Shown here piece after piece: positions 51,401 through 59,407 of a stretch of 64,000 nucleotides of DNA. Positions within the stretch are counted from its first letter, which is position 1. The number at the start of each line of letters is the position of its first letter. The stretch is from Sipunculus nudus (lineage: Eukaryota > Annelida > Sipuncula > Golfingiida > Sipunculidae): NCBI GenBank assembly GCA_026874595.1, contig CM049317.1, forward strand, positions 28,459,401-28,523,400. Reading direction: 5' to 3'. The notes below the pieces were generated by a model. It saw only the letters and a list, made by a program, of their open reading frames with translations, had not been told where the DNA came from and searched no databases. A program made the translations under genes and the position numbers.

Positions 51401-51505
51401 GCTGGCTTTTCAGAAATGCAAGCAAGAAGACAAAATGAAGATATTCATATGAAGAGTGAACAGAGGCCTTTGAATAACGTTATGGCAAATGAGGAGACAA
51501 CCTAA
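39456..51505 (+). CDS. CTLD receptor gene 1: two C-type-lectin-like domains, type I membrane protein, 392 aa, complete
   Basis: Nine exons join in frame with GT/AG borders: 39456-39537, 40902-41099, 41482-41607, 44872-45126, 45570-45713, 45875-45964, 48280-48416, 48865-48919 and 51414-51505 (stop TAA); 1179 nt in all. Order: signal peptide (residues 1 to about 22), CTLD1 (about 28-135), CTLD2 (about 136-268), Ser/Thr stalk, transmembrane helix (about 318-340), cytoplasmic tail. Every intron up to the membrane exon is phase 1. Neither CTLD has EPN/QPD with WND, so calcium-dependent sugar binding is unlikely; protein ligands are more probable for such CTLDs. The start codon sits one base after TTTCAG, implying an upstream 5' untranslated exon. 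A paralogue follows at 56143-61369. Function as an immune-type or recognition receptor is inferred from architecture only. Confidence 0.85.
39903..39958. repeat. (TA)n microsatellite
   Basis: TA run in intron 1 of CTLD gene 1. Confidence 0.97.
40129..40163. repeat. (TA)n microsatellite
   Basis: TA run in intron 1 of CTLD gene 1. Confidence 0.97.
40510..40625. repeat. Degenerate CCCCAGAC-type tandem repeat
   Basis: About six loose units of roughly 20 nt (ttagtcccgacaatcc, ttagccccagacattc, catttaccccaagaaa) in intron 1 of CTLD gene 1. Confidence 0.5.
40902..41099 (+). CDS. Gene 1, coding exon 2: CTLD1, first half
   Basis: Encodes [38 protein letters not shown] and [20 protein letters not shown]. 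The pattern W...L..C...A..L.D......FL.....VWL.......KWL is the first half of a CTLD (helices 1 and 2, then strand 2), with the first long-loop disulfide cysteine. Phase 1 at both ends. Confidence 0.85.
41482..41607 (+). CDS. Gene 1, coding exon 3: CTLD1, second half
   Basis: Encodes [28 protein letters not shown] and SYLCGIK. The three cysteines (YSC, RPC, YLC) with the one in the previous exon complete the canonical four-cysteine CTLD. No calcium-site motif. Donor AAAG|GTATTT. Confidence 0.85.
41664..41720. repeat. (TA)n microsatellite
   Basis: TA run with one interruption, first of four in this intron. Confidence 0.95.
41757..41803. repeat. (TA)n microsatellite
   Basis: TA run. Confidence 0.97.
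41821..41997. repeat. Inverted repeat enclosing two (TA)n arrays
   Basis: gcgcatcgaatcacacaaac (41821-41840) and its near reverse complement (41978-41997), with 2 mismatches in 20, bracket TA arrays at 41842-41888 and 41925-41968. It could be a small TIR element whose interior became microsatellite. Confidence 0.7.
42732..42820. repeat. (TA)n(GA)n compound microsatellite
   Basis: TA run followed by about 58 nt of GA-rich repeat. It explains the [12 protein letters not shown] stretch of the minus frame 42491-42925. Confidence 0.96.
43028..43505. mobile_element. Partial relative of the GAGTCC-type hAT-like MITE
   Basis: Begins gtgacgtaggact, close to the terminal repeat of 33723-34208 (cagtgatgtag), and carries many ggacttggactcgg motifs (43075-43155, 43425-43490). 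The matching right end was not found. Confidence 0.5.
43863..44754. mobile_element. Non-autonomous repeat of the TTTTAGCTCACCTGA type
   Basis: Starts ttagctcacctgactgaaagtcatctgagctata and ends ctagtcagctgagcgtcatgaccaatgggtcacttgttt. Internally it repeats ctgaaattaggtcatggtga twice (44200, 44396). I know this start and the ggtcatggtga motifs from bivalve genomes, where the family is common. It is non-coding; the 82-codon frame 43937-44185 lies wholly inside it. Confidence 0.6.
44872..45126 (+). CDS. Gene 1, coding exon 4: CTLD2, first half
   Basis: Encodes [21 protein letters not shown]-type N-terminal cysteines (C-x2-C-x9-C-x6-C), then [32 protein letters not shown] and [16 protein letters not shown]. 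NWYxAxxx[12 protein letters not shown] and WLGLR are classic CTLD signatures. The extra N-terminal cysteines mark a long-form CTLD and their spacing recurs in gene 2 (58767-58991). Confidence 0.9.
45570..45713 (+). CDS. Gene 1, coding exon 5: CTLD2, second half
   Basis: Encodes [33 protein letters not shown] and IVCEMSY. WSPNEP matches the pre-calcium loop, but EPN is EPR and the WND triplet is absent (VWKAGNC), so this is lectin-like rather than a canonical calcium-dependent lectin. Acceptor TTTTTGCAG, donor TACG|GTAAGC. Confidence 0.9.
45875..45964 (+). CDS. Gene 1, coding exon 6: extracellular stalk
   Basis: Encodes [19 protein letters not shown] and [11 protein letters not shown], polar and Ser/Thr-rich with one N-glycosylation sequon (NAT). 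Acceptor GTTTTTTTCAG, donor ACAG|GTAAGA, phase 1. Confidence 0.8.
46305..47580 (+). mobile_element. 5'-truncated Tx1/L1-like non-LTR retrotransposon in intron 6 of CTLD gene 1
   Basis: Three broken plus frames (46337-46561, 46637-46840, 46917-47213) give the end of an L1/Tx1-type ORF2: the [13 protein letters not shown]...AGITCIKDI segment, then [13 protein letters not shown], then [18 protein letters not shown] and [18 protein letters not shown], the C-x2-C...H-x4-C terminal motif. The element ends in ten A residues (47571-47580). The 7-mer tcgcctg lies directly on both sides (46298-46304 and 47581-47587), a plausible target-site duplication. Frames are decayed, so it is inactive. It splits an older sequence that resumes at 47588. 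Confidence 0.75.
47588..47967. other. Older sequence flanking the retroelement insertion
   Basis: Less AT-rich intronic sequence that, with about 46150-46304, formed the insertion target. It looks like an older dispersed repeat but was not identified. No exon. Confidence 0.3.
47968..48289. repeat. 161-bp tandem duplication spanning a splice acceptor
   Basis: Two near-identical units (47968-48128 and 48129-48289) from catatagattccata through agttaccacagggttat. Each contains the acceptor ttaccacag|gg. The second serves the transmembrane exon of CTLD gene 1 (TTATGG). The first is followed by TTATAG. Confidence 0.93.
48280..48416 (+). CDS. Gene 1, coding exon 7: transmembrane helix
   Basis: Encodes [19 protein letters not shown], then [18 protein letters not shown] and TVLMVIRNK: a helix of about 22 residues followed by basic residues, the stop-transfer pattern of a type I protein. 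It starts phase 1 and ends phase 0 at AAA|GTGAGT. An acidic residue (Glu of VIEVT) sits near the outer end of the helix. Confidence 0.85.
48432..48488. repeat. (TA)n microsatellite
   Basis: TA run 16 bases after the transmembrane exon donor. Confidence 0.97.
48865..48919 (+). CDS. Gene 1, coding exon 8: cytoplasmic tail, first part
   Basis: Encodes [18 protein letters not shown] between CCTGTATAG and ACAG|GTAAGA. Phase 0 in, phase 1 out, which fits both neighbours exactly. Short and without a known motif; supported by phase and splice sites. Confidence 0.65.
48920..51413 (+). other. Intron 8 of CTLD gene 1
   Basis: No exon recognised. About 49540-49960 is less AT-rich and contains loose repeats of gtaa.cc / ccctagtaaaacg type. 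The minus frames here (49374-50487) have no recognisable domain. Confidence 0.45.
51414..51505 (+). CDS. Gene 1, coding exon 9: end of cytoplasmic tail and stop
   Basis: After GCTTTTCAG encodes [19 protein letters not shown], then [11 protein letters not shown] and TAA. Enters phase 1 as required. No tyrosine-based motif in the tail, unlike gene 2. The next AATAAA signals are at 51968 and 52367. Confidence 0.75.
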
Positions 51506-51540
51506 TGGGTTAATCCAACAATCATGTGATACATAAAATC

Positions 51541-52437
51541 TCAGTTGAGTGACTGCCTTATCATGAATGACAAGGTGTCAATCTTTCTTTTACTATAGTG
51601 CCATGACGACTTGAATCTCAAGGCTTACACCTATGCTATTGTATGTCACTATATGTGGTAAAAGTGTGTCAAAAGACTGTATTTCCCTATTAGATGGGAA
51701 AAACAGATTAAAAGGTTGTCACTCATTAAATATTTACATGAGAATGAGACTAGGGAGCGGCCTCTTATGTCTAGAGTTTGTTGTAGAGCACGGAACAAAA
51801 AGCCTGTAATTTCAATTGAGTGACTGCCTTATCATGAACGACTAGGTTTCAATTTTTCTTTTACTATTGTGCCTTGGCGACTTAAATCTCAAGGCTTACA
51901 TCTGCTGTATTGTATGCAACCATATGTGGTGTAACTGCGTCATAGGACTATGTTTCTTAATGAAATGAATAAACATGACATTATTTACAAGGTTCTTTAT
52001 GCAATTTAATCCGTTGTATGTATCATCATACAGGGTCGTTTTTCGACATGTCCTGCATATATTTTTTCATGTTTTTTTAATGCTGTATCTGAATTTAACT
52101 TATTTTGAGCCCTGCAGATTGAAAGGCTCATATACTCACAGGAGTGGCTACACACGTGTGTGTGTGCAGATGAAAATGTAGTCACTCATGTAATATTTAC
52201 TGGAGAATGAGGCAAGGAACTGGCTTCTTTTGTCTTTTGACAAGGTTTCAATTTTTCTTTTACAATTGTGCCTTGGCGACTTGAATATCAAGGCTTACAT
52301 CTGCTTTATTGTATGCAACCATATGTGGTGTAACTGCGTCATAGGACTATGTTTCTTAGTAAAATGAATAAACATGACAACATTTACAAGGTTCTTTATG
52401 CAATATAATCCTTTGCATGTATCATCGTCCAGGGTCG
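51541..52437. repeat. Tandem repeat units directly downstream of CTLD gene 1
   Basis: Three related segments (51541-51700, 51811-52040, 52239-52437) share gagtgactgccttatcatgaa, tgacgacttgaatctcaagg and tatgtggt..aactg. The last two also share aatgaataaacatgaca, so the candidate polyadenylation signal AATAAA is duplicated (51968, 52367). They probably form or flank the 3' untranslated region. Confidence 0.8.
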
Positions 52438-53161
52438 AAGGATTACGGCATGGATATAAAACAGAAATAAATATGATAATAATTATAAAATGAATCTGTG
52501 TTTGTGCTTTGATGTTAACCACATCACCGGCTGGTGTATGTATACCATTAACACAGTCTAGGCCTTGCACATCGCATGGTGTGTATCAGGATAATCGGAG
52601 AACACGTCACGCAGTTATTAACTTCATCAACTATTATCTGCAATTCACTTTCCACTCGTTATTTTGAATCCAATTTGCATTATGGTATAGGCACGGTATA
52701 CATGAGGCTTTCTTGCAGTTTACAATATCTTTATAAGATTGCTTTTACTGTCCAAGGAATACACGCAAAGGAATGAACATGTAACGTACGTATAAATATA
52801 TCAAGAACTCGGACAGTATTACCACATGTTATTGGAAATCGGCTATAAAAGCAGTATATATAGTGTGCCTGGTTCTGCTGAGCTCCGTTTGCTGTTAGAA
52901 GCCGAAGCTAAACAAAATTATGTTAAACATGAATATATAGATTACCCTGATTTCGAGCTTATGTTACCAATACGTTTGCATTTACGCACAGAGGAGTTTA
53001 TGTTTTTATCACCATATCACCAAAAAAATATCTTTAAATAATTTACACCGACCGACATTCATTTAAGAAATTCGACATGAGATAATTCCACGTGTACAGA
53101 AGAAGCATGTCAGTTTCGTTCTTCATAATTACTTATCTGTTTTCAACAACCACCCACTCAC

Positions 53162-53162
<1 letters not shown>

Positions 53163-53228
<66 letters not shown>
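53163..53228. repeat. (TA)n microsatellite
   Basis: TA run. Confidence 0.97.
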
Positions 53229-53230
<2 letters not shown>

Positions 53231-53255
53231 GTGGTTGCACTTTCCAACTGGTCGT

Positions 53256-53258
<3 letters not shown>

Positions 53259-53296
<38 letters not shown>
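53259..53296. repeat. (TA)n microsatellite
   Basis: TA run. Confidence 0.97.
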
Positions 53297-53301
<5 letters not shown>

Positions 53302-54048
53302 TTTTCAAATTACAATGAGTACACCTGTCATAATTAATAAAAGGTTTGTCTAAGGTAACCTTTGGCAAACCAAGTCTTTTTGTGAACAGAAAAAGATGTT
53401 TCTTCATATATGCTCTTTATTACAACTGATCATGATCATGCTATATGGGCAACATGTGAAAATAAAAAAATATTGTACCAGCAGTACAGAACTGACATCC
53501 TCGTCCCCATATTTAAGATAAAATAATGTTTTCAATGCATTCTAAAATGGATTTACAATTAATCGTTCAGAAATTTTATAGATACTTTCAGGTAATCCAT
53601 CTCGTATCAGGGTGCCATATACAAAACTCATAATGAACGCCACATGTCCGAGCCTAGTTACAAGTCCAGAAATCAATTTGATGAATACCCTTAGATATAA
53701 GGGCAAACGCATTTTGCAAGCGCTACAAATCCCATTGCCCTTGCCTAGTTCCCTCAGAGTAAAACTGTGCCCGTGATTTGTATCATGCTTGTTCCCTGTC
53801 CTATATATGCCCTTGACATTTCTTATACTGATTCTCTACACACAAACACACTTTTTTGTTTATTCTTAGTTAAAGGTTTCGTAGAAATATTGCAGTGCGC
53901 TGGTTTTCCGACACGGTGATAAAGAAAATAAGCACTCATATAACGGCCAACAATTCTGTAAACAATTAATACAATGTAACGTATGGATATCTCCCCCAGG
54001 ATATATTCCATTTACCTATGGTTGCTTACTCGGAACATGCATGGGCAC

Positions 54049-54051
<3 letters not shown>

Positions 54052-54092
<41 letters not shown>
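54052..54092. repeat. (TA)n microsatellite
   Basis: TA run. Confidence 0.97.
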
Positions 54093-54095
<3 letters not shown>

Positions 54096-55787
54096 TAAAT
54101 ACGTTGTTGCTGTTATGGTTTACATTGATTCGTTATAATGTTTATTCAGGTTATTTAGTCAGCAACTGATGCCCAAAAGCAGCCTGAATAATGCATACAG
54201 GGACTTCAGCACTTCTGCCTTAGAGTGTCAATACAATATGTTAACAGACCTTTCATCGACCAAACTCATTTATGACATCTGTTGGCAATGAGTTAACTAA
54301 ATGTTCATGTCGGTTTTGTCAACAAAGCAGTATCATATCGTATTTGCTACATTAAATGTTATGAAAGTAATTTAAAAAACTTTCTTAATTTTGAAGTTTT
54401 GCCCGAATTATTTTAAAGCAGCAATATGTTGCTTTACATCTTCACTCGTACCCAGCAAACGACCGTTACATGCACTTGTAAATAATCTTAACAGGAGCAA
54501 ATGCCTTTAGATGTTGTACTTTGTATACACTACTTCCCAATATTTATTATAATCAACTTTACTTTGCATAAATACCATAATCCCTATCCCGGAACAGTGT
54601 CGTTATAGACATATTCTACAATGATATTTATGTAAGCTTCTAATCTACAGTCTTTTGATGATTAACTATAATTGTATTTAGCAATCATTAATTAAGATCA
54701 CAGTCCACCAGTTTAGTTCTTTCAGCTCATAATTGTTACTAACGGGAGCTAGTGCCATGATCAATCAAAACTTCTATATGTGACTTTAAATATGAAAAAT
54801 AAAAACAATAAGTTATAAATATTTCTGCTCGAGCAACAAAGAGCAACTGTCAATTATGGAATATTTCGAGCTAATAGAAAATGCAATAATAAAGAAAATG
54901 AGCATATATGTGAGTATGTCGGGGAACGGGCCGTCGAATATACAGTCCATATTATTTGTTAGAGAGTTCTAGGTGTTGCAGGAAGCGATAGAAAATCGTT
55001 TTATATAAATAATAAGAATTCACTTACACCTATCTCGGAACATATAAGATGGAGAGAGAGAGACCATTTATTCATGTTGTGATATAATATGGGAAGTATC
55101 CGAATTAAACCCTAAGAAAAAACGGGGTTCATAATTTGGAATATGCCATTTTACCCATGCTTAGTCTGGTAGCGGTTTTGGTGAAGAGAATGTTGAACGA
55201 ATAAAATTATATAGCATATCAATTATTACTGCTTTGGCTGTATTGACATATAGGAACTACTAGACCATCCTTTAGACCAGGAGAGATTTAATAAGTCGAA
55301 GGAAACGTGAGGCCATATAGTGCCCTGAAAACGACGCCTGTTATCAATATGATTGACATTCATCAGACATGGCTAGAATGCATATTTGTCATGGCAGTAA
55401 CGATAAATGAAGGAAACGTGTTCTTTTTCTCAACTGGATCGCTATCGGCCTTGTTAATACAGCTGTTTGCTGTCTTTCCAATTAAATGCTTGAGCATTTC
55501 GCTTTGCTAAACTCGAAGTGTTAAATCAATCTCCTTGGCATGGTTATATACAGAAGATTGGATTTGGGTCCTAATATCTTATCAGACGGCATCCAGGAAA
55601 CCTTAACGGGTCACCATTCATATCAGAACCACTGTATTTGTCATGTGCAATCATATTAACAGATAAACACTGCACCCAGCGCAATATCATGAGATGAATT
55701 AAGCGCCTTGTTTGTCAAAAATATAGATATATGATCAGTTAAATAAAGTTTTAATTTATCCTCATCGGTTCCAAGTGCATTTACCAG

Positions 55788-55789
<2 letters not shown>

Positions 55790-55838
<49 letters not shown>
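55790..55838. repeat. (TA)n microsatellite
   Basis: TA run. Confidence 0.97.
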
Positions 55839-55841
<3 letters not shown>

Positions 55842-56142
55842 TACTTTAGTATTCGGTAAACCGTTCAAAACCGAGGTTACAATAGAATATAGTAGCCATA
55901 TACAGTCACAAGGCAGTTCCATTTGTTTTTCAAATAAGCACACTAATAAGCAACGAACCTTCGTGTGACTCCGAGTATGTTCTTATCATCGCTTAATAAT
56001 TATGTAAACATGCCGATATTATTAAGTGTAGCTATGCATCTGTGTTATAAATACAAACCAGGATACTATTATAATAAATTATTCAGACTCGGTATGCATT
56101 TATTTGTTTCATTATACGCGACACAATTTGGCTTGTTTCAGG

Positions 56143-56215
56143 ATGAGTTCAAGGATCCCGATGTTTCTGTGTTTCTTCATCTTGTTTGATGTTCGGTTGG
56201 GAGTAACGAGATTAG
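56143..56215 (+). CDS. Gene 2, coding exon 1: signal peptide
   Basis: Encodes [20 protein letters not shown] then VTRL, a strongly hydrophobic core. Donor ATTAG|GTGATG in phase 1, as in gene 1. It follows GGCTTGTTTCAG directly. Confidence 0.7.
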
Positions 56216-56835
56216 GTGATGTTTCAAACACATTTAATTCTTGCTAATGGGTCTCAAATCTGATTTACCATGCGTAGCCTTAAGCTTAGCAGTTTGAGAG
56301 TCCTGTCTGAAATAAAGGTGTTATCTTCCTCAAATTCATTTATACCAAAGTGCTTCCTGCAGAGTGATTTCAATTCATGTTCCGCTTAGACTTTATGTCT
56401 AATTAAATGTAAAACCGGTCGACAAGAAAGATGACTCCTCAAGTGGAATATCAAGTGTGATGTAACAGTAACCTCTAAATGTAAAAGTTATTTAATATGA
56501 ATTTGTTTTCAAGTAATAGGAATAGGAACAGACAAACATATAGGTGATGGTATTAGTTGTCAGGAGCATGGGGGGGGGGGGGGGAGGGCGCAGGATTCCC
56601 GGAATTTTACTTTGTCTAATAATGATTAAATTTTCTAGAAAACAATAATAAAATCCCTGTCAGTCCTGGTATTCGAAGATTTGGGACTTATTTCAATATA
56701 AAAGTTTCCCAAGAAAAACGAGTTTTGTTTATATCACGTTTCACCATCCGAAATACTTGTAACATTGTATTTCATTGGTTATTCATTGTATATTCATTAA
56801 ATTGTGTATATACATGTACATTGTATACTTTATAT

Positions 56836-56896
<61 letters not shown>

Positions 56897-59283
56897 TGAA
56901 ACCTCGTTGTGTCGAACTCGGTTAAGTCGAATTCCCGCTTGTGTCGAAGAAGAATGAGGAGTCCCTGCAAAAGACAGTTGAAATCTTACTAATTTAACTC
57001 CGTTTGTGTCGAACTCGGATGTGTCGAAAAACCTGATGTGTTGAAGTGTGTTGTAGGTCCCATGCTAATATTTTTATCGCTTAACTCGAAGTTTGGGCGC
57101 GTGAATGTTGGGAAAACGTTGTCCACGGCCCGTCAATCGTAATTGGGCCGTTGCGGCCAGTTAATACCTGTAATTAATTAATACCGACAAGGCTCTTACT
57201 CATCAAGCGGGATGTCTCTGTCGCTCGATTCGAGGACATGCCACATTAATGTTCGGATAACAATGTTCGAATTTCCAACCAGCAAGCTGAGTTGACGGAT
57301 CAAGAACGCTTTGTTAAATATTTCCACCCCCTCCCGTCCCTGAATCGTTGCTACGCCCCTTGCCATTGAAGACTATTCATAGCAAAATCCATATTACAGT
57401 TCTTATTTACAGCTAGGTTGATAGGGTCAATATTGCGCAGCTATTATTGTGTCTTGATGACCAACACTCCTAGTTTTTTTAAGAATACTTCACTAGGCAA
57501 ATTTCAGCCAGAAAGCTAGAATTACTAGATATGTACATGTATATAAAATGTATTTTGGTTTGATGTACACAATGAAGACTTTTTTCCTACGTGACTGCCT
57601 AACTCACAAGAACATTGTTGGTAGTGAATTGTTGAGTCTTGTTACTGCGACTTGCAAAGTACAAAATAAGACTAGTTATGGCAAAAGATATCATGCACTG
57701 CAAGGTCTATTGCAATAATACACTGAAAGAAATATGCAATTCATACTTTGAAAGAAATACTTTTGTCATAATCGGTACAAAAGTCTAATAGCAATTATTC
57801 TAGAAATATTTACTAGTTGCTAAAATGAGAGACAATGTTTTTATTCGACACACACAAAACGAGATCGCACATGCAGGTTCAACAATATACTACTTTATAA
57901 AGCAATCTTTGTGGCACCTGGCTGACCTGGTTTGTTTATAAAATGAAATTGTTAGGTACCGTAAAAATTAAGGTCTGCATCCTTATCCAAATCTTGAGCG
58001 CAATTTGTGATGGTCACTCTTAGTAAATCGCCTAATCTAAGTCTGTCTTTATCAGGAACCTTTTATGAGGCAGTGGTTGATTGTGTAAGAGAAGGCAAGG
58101 CATTACCCGTAGACGACAATACTGAGCAACACAGAATCCTGATCAAACAGCTACAGTCTCTCCAAACACAATCCTGGCTCTCTCTTCATCGAGTCATCCT
58201 TAACTGGACCTTCGTGAACGGAACGTTTTTTAACAATGGTTCATGGATATATTTATTTGAATTCATATTAAAATATACAAGGATGTCTGTATTTTTATGC
58301 ACATGGTAAAAGTAATGGGTTAAAAATTCATTGGCAGACAAATAAGTAATATACTTAAATACTGAAATTGACATTTATATATCAAGGAACTGAAGTGCTC
58401 ACATGCTTAGGTATGTTTGATATAACCACGAACGTTTTCTTGATACACTAAAAATATTTTCTTTACTTAGTAGAAAAAAAAACATATGTAATTTTTCACA
58501 ATTCTTATATATGTGCCAGCCTTCAAGTTGATCGGAGGGGTTTTAGGACACTGTGCATTCATCAAAGGCGGTAAATTATATGGATCTTCGTGCTTTCATC
58601 CAGCAAGACTAACATGTGAAAGACCAGGTACAAACCGTCTCGTTTTAAACAAATTATATCACACAAATAATTCACGACACAAAATTTTGAATTTAAATAT
58701 AACATAAGGCTATCATGATATATCTATCTAAATAAAATGAAAAAAAAGTGTTAACTCCTATTCCAGGAATATCTCCTGAATGCCACCAGAATTGCACAAA
58801 TGATACCTGTGTCATACACAAAGGGCGCTGTCTCTGGATACCTAAGAGAGAAAGGAACTGGTATGGAGCCAGATACACATGCTCCGTTAATAAAATGAGC
58901 TTAACAACATCAATAGATCCGGCAACGTTTCCCTTCAAGCTACAATACGCACGTATATGGATTGGTTTGTATAGGGCAGAATGGTACCATGGTACATTGA
59001 AAAGTTAGTATCATTCAGTATAGCTCTTGCCATATTAGTTATCATGATGGGTATTTTGAGCTTGAATTGTTATATTTATATTTCATTAATACTAGAAATG
59101 ATTAAATTTTCTGAAACACAATCATGAAATTCCTGTCATTGGTATCAGCAAATATGGGACTTTTTTTAAGTATTCTAAAGAAAAGCAAGTTTTGTTTTTA
59201 TAACGTTTCACAATTCTCATTATTTGTAAAATGTTGCACCATTGCATCACACTGGCTTTAACTCCGCTTGAGGCGTGTAGAAC

Positions 59284-59364
<81 letters not shown>

Positions 59365-59372
59365 AATACGTT

Positions 59373-59407
<35 letters not shown>

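Larger units (their letters stand above)
52438..56142. other. Intergenic region between the two CTLD genes
   Basis: No exon recognised. TATAAAA at 52844 is a possible core promoter for gene 2, 3.3 kb before its start codon. The frame that follows (52826-53041; ELRLLLEAEAKQNYVKHEY) looks somewhat protein-like but is unrecognised. (TA)n arrays lie at 53163-53228, 53259-53296, 54052-54092 and 55790-55838. Confidence 0.4.

Noticed and set aside
52826-53041. 71-codon plus frame with a protein-like stretch
   Set aside because: No recognised domain, no acceptor or donor, and it overlaps a candidate TATA box.
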